This document shows positions 1 through 8,853 of a stretch of DNA of 36,391 nt, piece after piece. Each line of letters begins with the position of its first letter. Within the stretch, counting starts at the first letter, position 1. A model generated the notes under the pieces. It was given only the letters and a program-made list of their open reading frames with translations, ran no database searches and was not told the origin of the DNA. The DNA is from a virus, in the IMG/VR virus record IMGVR_UViG_3300048591_000730, positions 1-36,391 of that record; one strand, given 5' to 3'. The translations under genes were made by a program, and so were the position numbers.

Positions 1-75
1 ACTTGTTGCGGAGGCCAGGGGAGGGGCTAAGGTCCAGGCCCGGGGCTACTAGCTGGAAGTAACTCGCGCCCGGTC
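1..75. other. Left host flank, no gene seen
   Basis: These 75 bases lie outside the left inverted repeat. All six frames contain stops or are too short to judge, and I see no continuation of the beta-propeller gene found at the right flank. Confidence 0.5.
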
Positions 76-107
76 TGACACAGATTCGCAGAGGTTTGAC
101 ACACTTT
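74..107. repeat. Left phage end with two transposase-type binding sites
   Basis: Two copies of a TYTGACACA motif lie at 74-82 and 95-103, exactly 21 bp apart (two helical turns). Positions 85-107 are a perfect 23-base inverted match to 35845-35867 at the right end. Paired, phased sites at each end are what MuA/Tn552-type transposases bind. No protein-coding potential is seen between 107 and 165. Confidence 0.8.
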
Positions 108-164
108 TGCGCCTCTGACCCCTCCGAAGTAACCGCCGCGCAGACTCCTTGCAAGGCTATTGCA

Positions 165-425
165 TCACCACTTCGGCGGGCTTGCGTAGCATCTGCCAGC
201 CAGCGACAACTGCCGCGCTCTGAGGCATCCCTTGCCTCCACGCGTGCACAGCCTGCAGCGCTCCTGGATTGGCATGTAATAGTCGCAATCCAGGCAGACA
301 GCCTGGCGCTTGTCGGCGGTAGCTTGGCGCTCCTCCAATGAAGGCTCTGGAACCTCCTCAATTCCTGGCCCTGAAGCCGTCTCTGGAACGGTGAAAACTG
401 CCCCGTTGAAACGTAGGATTTTCAC
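165..425 (-). CDS. Small cysteine-rich protein, last gene of the late operon
   Basis: This 86-residue protein of unknown function has a C-terminal cysteine cluster: CLDC, then ERCRLC, then a further GC and a final GRC near the end, finishing in PPKW. The pattern resembles small zinc-ribbon-like proteins that often follow phage tail genes, but I cannot name a family with certainty. I chose the GTG at 425 because it lies one base after the stop of the upstream gene. The longer reading frame upstream would overlap that gene by over 130 bases. It is the last gene before the left phage end. Confidence 0.6.
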   Translation of the reverse strand: MKILRFNGAVFTVPETASGPGIEEVPEPSLEERQATADKRQAVCLDCDYYMPIQERCRLCTRGGKGCLRARQLSLAGRCYASPPKW

Positions 426-426
426 C

Positions 427-1389
427 TCACCACGCCCCGCATCCGCAATGCACGTCCGTGCAGTCTCCGTTCGACCGGTCGCAGATGAACTTGTAGGCGT
501 AAATTTGGTCCTTTGGCGTGCGCACAAGCGTTGGAGGACCTGACACCCATGGGGCATTCAGGCTGGTGATTATTCTCTCTTGGCACTCGTAGTCCACTGA
601 CGTGTCGTAATTGATGTATTTGGTCGACTCGCAGAACGTTCCGAGCGTCGAGTTTAGCGCCTCATATTGGTGAATCACGAAGTAATCCTGTGCCCAGGAT
701 CTCGATCCACCCTCGGGTGACGTCCACTGTCCATACGGCGGCATCCATAGTTGGTAGTTTATCGCTGGAGTTACCGGGGTGGGAAGACTCTGAAAAAAGG
801 CGTTCGGCATGTTAAATCCGAGGTTCGTCAGGTATGCCGTGTAGGGGTCCTCCATGGGGATCGTCACGAGATCGTAATCCCCTCGCTTCCCTTCCCCCCA
901 CTCTATATCGTCCCAGTCCATCGAATCGCTGATATCCACAAGGTCGGAAAAAAGCTCATCGCGGGTGTAAGGCTCCGAAAGGCGCACATCCCAAGTGGTG
1001 AAATCGGTTGGATCTGCGTTGCCTGTATAATGCGCCGTCGAAATGATCTGGGTATCCGTCTTCGTGGTCACAATGCTCGCGTCGTTTGGCATCGGGGTGT
1101 AGACCGGCATCGATGGATCATAGCCTGCGTATTCGGCCACATCCGCGATTGTGATGTATCCGTTGTAGCGATTGCGCGTGAACGAAGCCACCAAACCAAA
1201 TGGGTGGGAAAGGGCGTTGTACTGGACCTGCTTGTAGACTGACATCTTGCGGTAGACCGGACCCGCCGTGTCATACACCGACGGCGCAAGTGTGAACCTG
1301 CGCCATCCCCACCAGATTTTCCCTGCCGAACGGACCTTCGCCAGCCCGTTATTGCAGCACCCGCACGCTCCTAATCCTCCGATTGCCAT
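427..1389 (-). CDS. Unknown protein at tail-tip position
   Basis: The gene encodes 320 residues starting at ATG 1389, four bases after the stop of the tail hub gene. It has a cysteine pair cluster at the N-terminus (CGCC) and another at the C-terminus (CTDVHCGCGAW). The middle is rich in Tyr, Asp, Thr and Pro, typical of a beta-rich virion surface protein. No known domain is recognised. Its place after the tail hub suggests a tail-tip or host-recognition component; that is inference. Base composition is visibly less GC-rich than in neighbouring tail genes, so it may be a recent acquisition. Confidence 0.7.
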   Translation of the reverse strand: MAIGGLGACGCCNNGLAKVRSAGKIWWGWRRFTLAPSVYDTAGPVYRKMSVYKQVQYNALSHPFGLVASFTRNRYNGYITIADVAEYAGYDPSMPVYTPMPNDASIVTTKTDTQIISTAHYTGNADPTDFTTWDVRLSEPYTRDELFSDLVDISDSMDWDDIEWGEGKRGDYDLVTIPMEDPYTAYLTNLGFNMPNAFFQSLPTPVTPAINYQLWMPPYGQWTSPEGGSRSWAQDYFVIHQYEALNSTLGTFCESTKYINYDTSVDYECQERIITSLNAPWVSGPPTLVRTPKDQIYAYKFICDRSNGDCTDVHCGCGAW

Positions 1390-1393
1390 GGCT

Positions 1394-3268
1394 CTATGCT
1401 GGTGGGTCGTAAGGCTCGCTCCCCAGCAGCCGCACCCGCTTCTCCACCGGGTTACCCGAGCCATCCACATCGCAGTATTTATACTCCCGCAGCTTGATCT
1501 CCTTGCCGCCCGAATCCCCGAGCGCGATGAAAACCCGCCCCACCGACGTATCCACAACCCCGTCGCCATTCCCCTTAAAAATCCTCACCTGTTGATTCAC
1601 CGGGTCGCTCTCCACCACGTTATAACCGCCACTCACCGACGCCACCTCAGCGGCATATTCGTTGCTCGAATTATCGCTCGCCGCCCACGTATTCGCCGTC
1701 TGCCGACCGAGCTGCACCGCCCCGCTCGCCATCGCCTCGCCATTCACTCGCGATTGTGGTGCGCTATAGAACAGCCTATGCCGGTTCACCCGTAGTAGTT
1801 CGATCATGTCATCCAGACCCAACGGCGCCACCGGGCCCACCATCGCCACCACACGCCCCTCCGCCGGCGTCTCCACGCTCTGCTGCACTGCCAGCCCCGA
1901 CAGCGTCAGCGCCGTCCCCGTCAGCGTTAGCGCCGCACCCGGCCCGCAACCCGTTTCCACCTCCGCGCCCACCAGCTCCACCGACCCACTGTATTGTAGC
2001 GCCGACCGCGCCTCGTAAAGCATCTGCGCCAGCCCCACCGGCACCGCCTCGCCCTGGCTATAGCTACCCAGCGCCGTGTAGGTCCCGCCCGACGAGTTCG
2101 TCAGCCTCACATTCACGCTCAACCGCGCGCTGATAGGCTTGTTCAATTTCAGCGTGCCCGAGCTGCTGTAAAGCTTGCTGTAAGTCACCGTCGCTGTCAC
2201 CCGCGCGCTCGCCACCTCCACACCCGACATCCACGCCGCCACCTGCCCGTCCAGCAGCTCATAGCTCAAGCCCGAAATCCCCGACCCCGTCGACGCGTCC
2301 ACCGTCGACACATCGCTAATCGTCAGGCCCGAAATCTTGTCGCTATTCAGCCACGGAATATGGCTCGACCACCACGAAGCGTTGCTCGGTGAGAAACTCG
2401 TCACCCCCAGCGTCGCGGACACCTCATTCACCCTCAGCCCGGCCAGCTCAATCGTGTGCACACTCGCCCCCAGCTCCAGACCCGTCGCCTCCGCGGGGTA
2501 CTTCTGGTCCGTGATCTCCACCCACTGCGTGCCATTGATCTCGTTGATGTTTTTGAACCTCAGATGCACCGCCGGCGGCACCAGGTCATGCCGCGGATTC
2601 AGTTGCAACTCACGAATCTTCGCATCCGAAACCGCCACCGATTTCGCTGTCAAATTTGCCTTAGACCTCGCGTGAAAAGTCGGCGGAGTCGTCGAGTAAT
2701 CGAACCAAGTCACATCCGCCGTCCAACGTAACATTTGCACGATCGCCTCCGCGCACGTGATGTCCCGCACATTGTAAATCGGCACATCCGCCGCCGCGTC
2801 AATCGTCCCCTTCTGCAGGCTCACCCCGCGCGCAATCGCCCAGTCCAAAATCTCCACCACCTGCGCCCCGTTCGTCTGCTTGTCCCCATCGATTTTTTGC
2901 CCCAAAAAAAGCTCGCTCGTATATTGATCAGCCAGCGCCGACCCATTGTAGATCTTCCAGGTCTGCTGAAACACCAGGCGTTCCAAATCCCACCACGGCC
3001 CCGCAAACTCGTAAGTCAAACCCTCCCCCTCGCCATTTCCCGACCGATGCACACTACGCAGCTTTCCCTGGAACCATTTCACCCCGTCTTTGGTGATCGT
3101 CATCGCATCACCAAAAGTGAACGGCGCCGCGCTGTCCATGTTGGCCCCCGGCGCGCTCACTGTTACCGTGTCGGCGCCCTGGTTCACGCGCGTCATCTGT
3201 AGATCGCTGCCTAGACCCCATTCATCCAGGCCCTTGGTGATACCTCCGTGTGTCAGCGTCCAGGCCAT
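1394..3268 (-). CDS. Tail hub / tip protein
   Basis: This 624-residue protein follows the tape measure gene by four bases, the usual place for the distal tail or hub protein of siphophages. The N-terminal third begins with a short beta-rich domain (AWTLTHGG, then VTVSAPGANMD) and contains the phrase YNVRDITCAEAIVQMLRWTADVTWFDY. It resembles tail hub domains of the gp44/late-control-D fold in layout. The C-terminal half is Thr/Ser/Gly-rich beta sequence. The function is inferred mainly from position and fold-like features rather than from a diagnostic motif. Confidence 0.65.
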   Translation of the reverse strand: MAWTLTHGGITKGLDEWGLGSDLQMTRVNQGADTVTVSAPGANMDSAAPFTFGDAMTITKDGVKWFQGKLRSVHRSGNGEGEGLTYEFAGPWWDLERLVFQQTWKIYNGSALADQYTSELFLGQKIDGDKQTNGAQVVEILDWAIARGVSLQKGTIDAAADVPIYNVRDITCAEAIVQMLRWTADVTWFDYSTTPPTFHARSKANLTAKSVAVSDAKIRELQLNPRHDLVPPAVHLRFKNINEINGTQWVEITDQKYPAEATGLELGASVHTIELAGLRVNEVSATLGVTSFSPSNASWWSSHIPWLNSDKISGLTISDVSTVDASTGSGISGLSYELLDGQVAAWMSGVEVASARVTATVTYSKLYSSSGTLKLNKPISARLSVNVRLTNSSGGTYTALGSYSQGEAVPVGLAQMLYEARSALQYSGSVELVGAEVETGCGPGAALTLTGTALTLSGLAVQQSVETPAEGRVVAMVGPVAPLGLDDMIELLRVNRHRLFYSAPQSRVNGEAMASGAVQLGRQTANTWAASDNSSNEYAAEVASVSGGYNVVESDPVNQQVRIFKGNGDGVVDTSVGRVFIALGDSGGKEIKLREYKYCDVDGSGNPVEKRVRLLGSEPYDPPA

Positions 3269-3272
3269 AAAA

Positions 3273-4838
3273 TCAACGGTTGATCAAGTCCTTGCTTACC
3301 CTTTGCTGCCGGGCAAGCAGCGCGTTGATCCGCTCTATGTGAGACTGTACGTTCTCCAGTGCTTGAATCGTTTTTTCCCGTTCACTGTTCGCCTCCACGA
3401 TACTCTGGTGCACTTGCTGCCTAGCCTGCTTCTCCATGGCCACACCTTGATTGGCCGCAGATACAAGCCTCTCCATGCTCCCCAATTCCGCCACACCACG
3501 ACGGGCCCGCCCTTCCGCGCCCCACACCGCCTCCTGCGTCGGCAGCCCGCGCCTGATGCCTTCCGCCCGCTCAATCGCCCCCTTTTGCGCCCCCTCGAAC
3601 TGGCTCACATCCCCCTGCGCCGCGCGGATCGCCGCTATCTGACCTGGTGCCTGTGCTTCCAACGCGCTCACTCGTGCCCGCTGCCGGTCGCGCATCAAGG
3701 CTAGTGAATCCGTCATCCCATACAGCCCAGATAGCTCCCTGTTCTGCGGCGTCGTCAGCAGAAACTTCCCGCGCAGCTCATCTATCCGCGCCGTCTTCGC
3801 CTCCAATTCCTGCTCCGTCGCGGCCAACCGGCTGCGCTCAATGCGAATCTTCTCCGTGATCTGCGCCTCGCTCCCTAGTGCCGCCGCGCGCTCCTTGGCC
3901 TTCTCCAGATTTGCGCCCGCCACCTGCGCGGAGATCTCCTCATTTGCCAACTTGCGGTACGTCTCATTCCGTTCATACCTCGATGTCTGCTCCTCCCGTT
4001 GCAGCTTGCGCGCCGCGTATTTCTCCTCGATTTGCAAGACCCTTTCAGCCCGCTTGGCAGGGTCTTTCTCGCCCCCTGCTTGCGCCAATTCCACCCGTTT
4101 CCGCGCCTCGTCCAGCCGCTCCTCCGCCGACATCTGCGCCTTCTGCGCCGTCATCAAGCGGTCCGCCGCCTGGCTCGCCGTATCCTGCGCCGTGGCCAGC
4201 CTCTCGATGTCATTCGCGTACTTCGCCGTCGCGATCTGCGCCGCTTCCGTCGCCTTTTTACCCTCCTCCGTCACCCGCGCATAGCTCTCCCAATCACTCG
4301 TCGTCAGGGAGGCATTCAGCGCCGCCAAATCATTGCGCAGCTTGCCAAACGCAAACGCCGCGGCCGTCGCCACGCCCACGATCGGGTTCATCACCATCCG
4401 CGCCGCCGCGCCCAGGATCGGAACCTCGCGAGCGAGCTGCTGCAGCACCCCGAACAAGCTCTTCTTAGCTCCCGTCGCCTTAACTGTCGTCTCGATCCCC
4501 CTGACATCCTCAGCCGTCAGCCGCTTCACTGAGTTGGCCAGCTCCTCATCCGCGCCGGCCGCGTAGCCTGCGGCCTCCGCCCGGTCCATCTCCGCATCCG
4601 CCGCCGCTCCCGCTTGTCTCGACACCAGGCTGGCTCGGCGCTCTGCCGATTTCGCCAGCATATCCGCTTCCATCGCGGCATCGCTCTGCGCCTCCGACAT
4701 CTGCCGCAGCGCCTTCTGGTACCGCTCGCTCTCGTCGACCAGCTTCTCCGTCGCGGCCGTCACCTTGTCCAGCGACGCCGCCGTCGCCTGCGCCCCCTGC
4801 GTATCCGCCGTGACCCTTAGATCAATATTTGCGCTCAC
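3273..4838 (-). CDS. Tape measure protein (short)
   Basis: The 521-residue protein is mostly alpha-helical and Ala/Glu/Arg-rich, with long coiled coil at about residues 15-90 and 175-515. A central hydrophobic stretch (about residues 140-170, with PILGAAARMVMNPIVGVATAAAFAFG) is typical of tape measure proteins. It lies directly upstream of the tail hub gene. Start ATG 4838 overlaps the preceding stop as ATGA. At about 1.5 angstroms per residue it would specify a tail of roughly 80 nm. No lytic transglycosylase or peptidase domain is visible. The usual tail-chaperone frameshift pair is not seen upstream, because fibre genes lie between tail tube and tape measure. Confidence 0.7.
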   Translation of the reverse strand: MSANIDLRVTADTQGAQATAASLDKVTAATEKLVDESERYQKALRQMSEAQSDAAMEADMLAKSAERRASLVSRQAGAAADAEMDRAEAAGYAAGADEELANSVKRLTAEDVRGIETTVKATGAKKSLFGVLQQLAREVPILGAAARMVMNPIVGVATAAAFAFGKLRNDLAALNASLTTSDWESYARVTEEGKKATEAAQIATAKYANDIERLATAQDTASQAADRLMTAQKAQMSAEERLDEARKRVELAQAGGEKDPAKRAERVLQIEEKYAARKLQREEQTSRYERNETYRKLANEEISAQVAGANLEKAKERAAALGSEAQITEKIRIERSRLAATEQELEAKTARIDELRGKFLLTTPQNRELSGLYGMTDSLALMRDRQRARVSALEAQAPGQIAAIRAAQGDVSQFEGAQKGAIERAEGIRRGLPTQEAVWGAEGRARRGVAELGSMERLVSAANQGVAMEKQARQQVHQSIVEANSEREKTIQALENVQSHIERINALLARQQRVSKDLINR

Positions 4839-7441
4839 CAGATCCTCCCATTGCCCGTGATAGTTCCCTCACCGCTCACTGCCGATGGTATGGCATCACC
4901 CGGCAAATCTAGCACCGTCAGCGTCACCGTGTCCGACCACACAAAGCCACCCACATTCGACACCCGCACCTGGTAATCCCCGGCGTCCGACAACTGCGCA
5001 TTATTGATCGTCAGCGTCGTGCCCTGAATCCCAACCGGCTCAGCGCCCGCATACCAGTCGTAAGTCAAATCCTGCCCTGTCGCCGCCACCGTGAACGTCG
5101 CCGTTTGCCCCGCGTAAACCGTCTGACTCACTGGCTGCGCGGTGATCACCGGCGGAGAGTTCGTCGGCTCAGGATCACCTATTGGCGGAGGCACACTGGC
5201 TACCGTCGCGCCACCCGACCCGGCATACAGCGCGGACACCTCATCCGCGCTCAGCACCCGCTCATAAATCCGCACGTCATCGAGGAGCCCGTTGTGATAA
5301 GCGTCATTCGGGAAACCGTCGCCATCGGCGTCACCGGTCGTTTCCCAAGTGTATGTTCCCTCCTCGTTGTATTTGTGCGCGCCGATGCTGATCCAATCCG
5401 TGGGTGCGCCAGGCCCGACGTCCAGCGTCGGGAAAACGATCGTCGTCGCATTGGTGTAGGTTGGCCTGCCGTTCAGGTAAGCGACCGCTCGGTCGTTCTG
5501 CAGGTCCACCGTGACCACGTAATGCTCCAGCCCGTTGGTGCTTCGCCCGATGCTCGTGGCGTTGTTCGGCCACCGGGCCACCACATCCCCGTCCGTGCTC
5601 GTCGTCGTCGCCTTGTAGACCCGCAGCTGCATCTGCGCGATGTCCGCAATGTTCACACGTCCGATGCGCCAGGTGTTGGTATATTGGCTCACGGGAGTCC
5701 CCCGCGTCGCCGCATCGATCAGGTAGGTAGTCGGCTGCTGGCTCTTGCCCCAGCTCTCCGACCAAAAGCTCACCGTCATATTCGTCAGGCTGGCCAGCCT
5801 CGTGCCGGGAATGTTAGTGATGGCGAGATACTGCGAGCCCTCGTAGCGGTTCACACCGTTAGTGCTCCAGAAGTTCGTCTCAAACCGCGCTGCCATGCTT
5901 CCGAATGCACCGTTTGTTGGCACGATCCAATTCGTGTTGAACCGCATCCCGTTGTAGCCGTTCCCTGTCACGTCCAGGACATACCCCGCATTCGTGAAGC
6001 CTCGGTCAAAGTCCAGGTGCACCAGCAGTGCCGGGTCCCGCTCGAATGCCCCAATGTCATACGCCCCCCCCAACGGCCGCGCGTTGCCCTCGTAATCATT
6101 CGGCACGCCGGCGAGAGTCACACCCCGATCAATCAGCACCGACCCGGCCGCCAGCTTGAACAGGCCGGTGTCAGGGTGAGCAAACTTAGGGTCACCGCCG
6201 TTCACACTGTTGGCGTTCTGCGTGGTGAACGTGCTGCTCTTGGCCGCGAATGGGTTGCTGCCCACGCCGCTGGCGAAGTTATTGGACCTGACCAAATTCA
6301 GCGCTGGAATCCCCCCGTTCGTGCTCCAGCTCGTCGAGGCCGCCTGCACACCCCAGCCCGCACCGCTAACCCCACCGCAGTCGTAGAAAATATTATTCGC
6401 GCAGAGGCCATCCACCGCGCTGGCCCTGTCCGCGCCATCCGTCGGCCCGTAGTAGCTCCAGGTCAGCACCGACGTGTTATTGTTCGTCGTGCAGCTCACG
6501 AAGGTGTTATTGAGCGCGTAGAATCGCGGGATGCCAATGCTCGCCATCTGGGCCGACCGGATGATCAGGTTGTTCCGAAAATAAATGCTGTGGATGTTCG
6601 TCACTTGCTCGTGGTTCAGCCCCGAGTTCGACTGGTGCAGCGCTGCCAGGTTATTGATGAACAGGTTCCCTTCGATCACGTTATACATGCTCGCCCGCAC
6701 CGGCTGGCTGCTGCCCACCACCATGATCTGGAAGCAGTCCGGGTGGTCGCCAGTCACCAACCCGTCGGCACTCGGCTCGTAGTTGCAGTTGGTGAACGTA
6801 TTCCCTCGCCACGTGTTCCAGGCTCCCATCGGGTGGAAGAAGTCGCGCGCGTTCGAGTCGTCGAAGTAGTTGTTGATCGCCAGATTATTCGTCCCAAACA
6901 TCTCCATGAACGCGTGCCCGCCATTCCGAAAGACGTTATTGCTCACCACCACGTGGCAAGCCGCCTCCGTGTCCTGGTGAATGCCCTGCCCGTCCGCGCT
7001 CCAGAACAGCCCGTAGTCGCCGCTCGGCCAGTCGTAAATATAGCAATTCTGCACCCGCGCGTAGCTCGCCAGCTTGCCAATATTGATCAGCACAATCGCC
7101 GTCCGGCCGGTGCTGCTGATGGAGTCCAGCGTGATATATGGGTGCCCGATTCCAAAGCTGCTCACCTGCGCCCATTGCCCGCCAGTCCTCAGCCCTCGAA
7201 TCGTGATCCGGTTCGTGTCGCTCGTGCCACCCCGCACAGTGTCCGGGTCTTCCTGGTAGTAGCCTGGCTGGATGAGCACCGTGTCGCCGGCCTGCGCCAC
7301 GTCGACGCCATGCTGCACCGTCAGCCACGGGCTCAACTCCGTGCCTGGATTCGTGTCGTTGCCCGTGGTCGAGACGTAATAGGTGGCACTGAAGCCGGAC
7401 CAGGCCAGCAAGGCCGAGATTAGAAGTGCGCGGAAAATCAT
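4835..7441 (-). CDS. Secreted right-handed beta-helix / LamG / Ig-like protein
   Basis: The 868-residue protein starts with a clear Sec signal peptide (MIFRALLISALLAWSGFSA). Next comes a parallel beta-helix domain (about 20-460) opening with the YYVSTTGNDTNPGT signature of the DUF1565/pectate-lyase-like superfamily. A LamG/concanavalin-like domain spans about 470-740 and an Ig-like domain about 765-845. ATG 7441 was chosen because a GGAGGA ribosome site lies four bases upstream; it overlaps the stop of the M14 gene. Such proteins bind or cleave polysaccharide, so tailspike or exopolysaccharide depolymerase is plausible. A Sec signal on a virion protein is odd. The catalytic residues of a lyase cannot be identified. 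Confidence 0.8.
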   Translation of the reverse strand: MIFRALLISALLAWSGFSATYYVSTTGNDTNPGTELSPWLTVQHGVDVAQAGDTVLIQPGYYQEDPDTVRGGTSDTNRITIRGLRTGGQWAQVSSFGIGHPYITLDSISSTGRTAIVLINIGKLASYARVQNCYIYDWPSGDYGLFWSADGQGIHQDTEAACHVVVSNNVFRNGGHAFMEMFGTNNLAINNYFDDSNARDFFHPMGAWNTWRGNTFTNCNYEPSADGLVTGDHPDCFQIMVVGSSQPVRASMYNVIEGNLFINNLAALHQSNSGLNHEQVTNIHSIYFRNNLIIRSAQMASIGIPRFYALNNTFVSCTTNNNTSVLTWSYYGPTDGADRASAVDGLCANNIFYDCGGVSGAGWGVQAASTSWSTNGGIPALNLVRSNNFASGVGSNPFAAKSSTFTTQNANSVNGGDPKFAHPDTGLFKLAAGSVLIDRGVTLAGVPNDYEGNARPLGGAYDIGAFERDPALLVHLDFDRGFTNAGYVLDVTGNGYNGMRFNTNWIVPTNGAFGSMAARFETNFWSTNGVNRYEGSQYLAITNIPGTRLASLTNMTVSFWSESWGKSQQPTTYLIDAATRGTPVSQYTNTWRIGRVNIADIAQMQLRVYKATTTSTDGDVVARWPNNATSIGRSTNGLEHYVVTVDLQNDRAVAYLNGRPTYTNATTIVFPTLDVGPGAPTDWISIGAHKYNEEGTYTWETTGDADGDGFPNDAYHNGLLDDVRIYERVLSADEVSALYAGSGGATVASVPPPIGDPEPTNSPPVITAQPVSQTVYAGQTATFTVAATGQDLTYDWYAGAEPVGIQGTTLTINNAQLSDAGDYQVRVSNVGGFVWSDTVTLTVLDLPGDAIPSAVSGEGTITGNGRIW

Positions 7442-8853
7442 CGAGTCCTCCAAGCTGCAGAGTTGCCCCGGATCGCCGCCGCGTTCCCTCGCAGCACCGC
7501 GACACTGGTCACTGGCGGATCGCCGTCGATCGTGAATACTGCGGCGCTCGTGATGCCATAGGTGGTCGGGTCGCTGGTATCGGTGGCATCCGCATAGACC
7601 ACGTAATCGCCGCCAGGCAGCGCGGACACGTCAACGGTGCCCGTGAAAGTGGCGTTGCCCGTGGTCGTCTTGGTGTAGCTCAAGCTGCCTGGTGTCGCAC
7701 CGGAGTGCCAGGTTGGCAGGCCGATCGAATACCGAATGCCAGCGATGTCGTGGTCAGTGGCCGCGTCGTTGTTGCTGTCGGTTGCGGCTCCGCTGATTGT
7801 CAGCGTGGTCCCGTCCAGGCTGGCCACGATGTTCGTAATCTCAGGGAATTTCGGCTCATTGAACGGCTGACGCCCGGCCCGCAGCATATAATCAATTGCT
7901 ATCTCGTTCGCCGGCCTGGTCGTGTTGGTATAGTTGGCGCAGCTCCACCCGTTGATTGGTCCGAACTCCCAGGTGAGCGTTGGCACTCCCCAGATTCCGA
8001 ACCCTGTATTTTTCATCGTCCCCGTGGTGTAAGACAGGGAATTGATAGCGTAGCCGGTATAATGACGACCCTTGCGCGCGAGGCTCAGGAACTGCGCATC
8101 ATTGGGCGTCGTGCCAGTCTCCGGGTAGTAATAGAGAATGGTGTTGGCCTGGGTGTGCAGGTCGATAATCAGGCCGCTGACCGTGTTGCTCACGCTGTCA
8201 CCCAGGGCGGGCCCGCGCACGTCGGCAAACAGGGCATGGCAGTAGTTGGTCACGGCTTGAGTCTCAGGCTCGGAAGCCGCGCTCGGCCCGCTGTAAGATG
8301 AATTGCAAGGATCACTCAGCGCAAAGTCATAAGGAAAGTTCCGGTTGATATTCACGCCGTTCGTCTCGCCAACCGAACACCCAACGTCCCGCTGGTTGTT
8401 GCGAAAGACCAGGGAAAGCGGGGTAGATGAGGCGTCCGCTTTGACTTTGGAATCGATGTTGACCACCGGAATGATGTGCACCTCCGAATAGTCCAGCACG
8501 TAGCGGTAGTTGCCGTTCGTCGCGTAGCCGGCGCAGAGCCGCTCGGCGAGATTCACGAGGAACTCTGGCGGGGACAATTCAGCGGCATGGATGGTTCCGG
8601 TGAAAAGCACCGGATATTTAGGACCTGGAGCAGTCTGCTTGCTGACCACCACTCCGAGGATTTGCCGATTCTCCACCGTCACGCCGACATTCGTCCAGCG
8701 CACCAGGTCAGGGTAAGTGGAAACGAGGTTAGTCAGGCTATCCAGCAGTTCCGGCATCGTCCGGTAGCATGGGTATCCTATCATTCCCGCTCCGCGTGCT
8801 GGCATTACCAGCAGCGCCAGGAACCCGACGAGCGCGAGAAGCTTAGGGCTCAT
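7438..8853 (-). CDS. Secreted M14-family zinc carboxypeptidase
   Basis: This 471-residue protein begins with a signal peptide (MSPKLLALVGFLALLVMPARGA). The M14 zinc-peptidase core follows with all key residues present: zinc ligands H89 and E92 in the HAAE motif, substrate-binding R171 in NINRNFP, third zinc ligand H233 in LIIDLHTQ, and catalytic E296 in LTWEFG. A C-terminal beta-sandwich of about 110 residues follows. M14 enzymes cleave C-terminal residues from peptides, and some cut peptidoglycan stem peptides. No other endolysin is visible, so a wall-degrading role is possible but unproven. It overlaps its neighbours on both sides, so it belongs to the late operon. GTG 8859 is an alternative start. 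Confidence 0.85.
   Translation of the reverse strand: MSPKLLALVGFLALLVMPARGAGMIGYPCYRTMPELLDSLTNLVSTYPDLVRWTNVGVTVENRQILGVVVSKQTAPGPKYPVLFTGTIHAAELSPPEFLVNLAERLCAGYATNGNYRYVLDYSEVHIIPVVNIDSKVKADASSTPLSLVFRNNQRDVGCSVGETNGVNINRNFPYDFALSDPCNSSYSGPSAASEPETQAVTNYCHALFADVRGPALGDSVSNTVSGLIIDLHTQANTILYYYPETGTTPNDAQFLSLARKGRHYTGYAINSLSYTTGTMKNTGFGIWGVPTLTWEFGPINGWSCANYTNTTRPANEIAIDYMLRAGRQPFNEPKFPEITNIVASLDGTTLTISGAATDSNNDAATDHDIAGIRYSIGLPTWHSGATPGSLSYTKTTTGNATFTGTVDVSALPGGDYVVYADATDTSDPTTYGITSAAVFTIDGDPPVTSVAVLRGNAAAIRGNSAAWRTR

Noticed and set aside
96-341. Plus-strand ORF at the left end
   Set aside because: Starts inside the phage end repeat and overlaps the Cys-rich minus-strand gene; low-complexity composition.
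5105-7423. Long plus-strand reading frame of 772 codons
   Set aside because: It is antisense to the beta-helix gene; its Arg/His/Val-rich product is an artefact of GC-rich codon use on the other strand.
7426-8301. Plus-strand frame of 291 codons
   Set aside because: Antisense to the M14 peptidase gene, which has an intact catalytic motif set.
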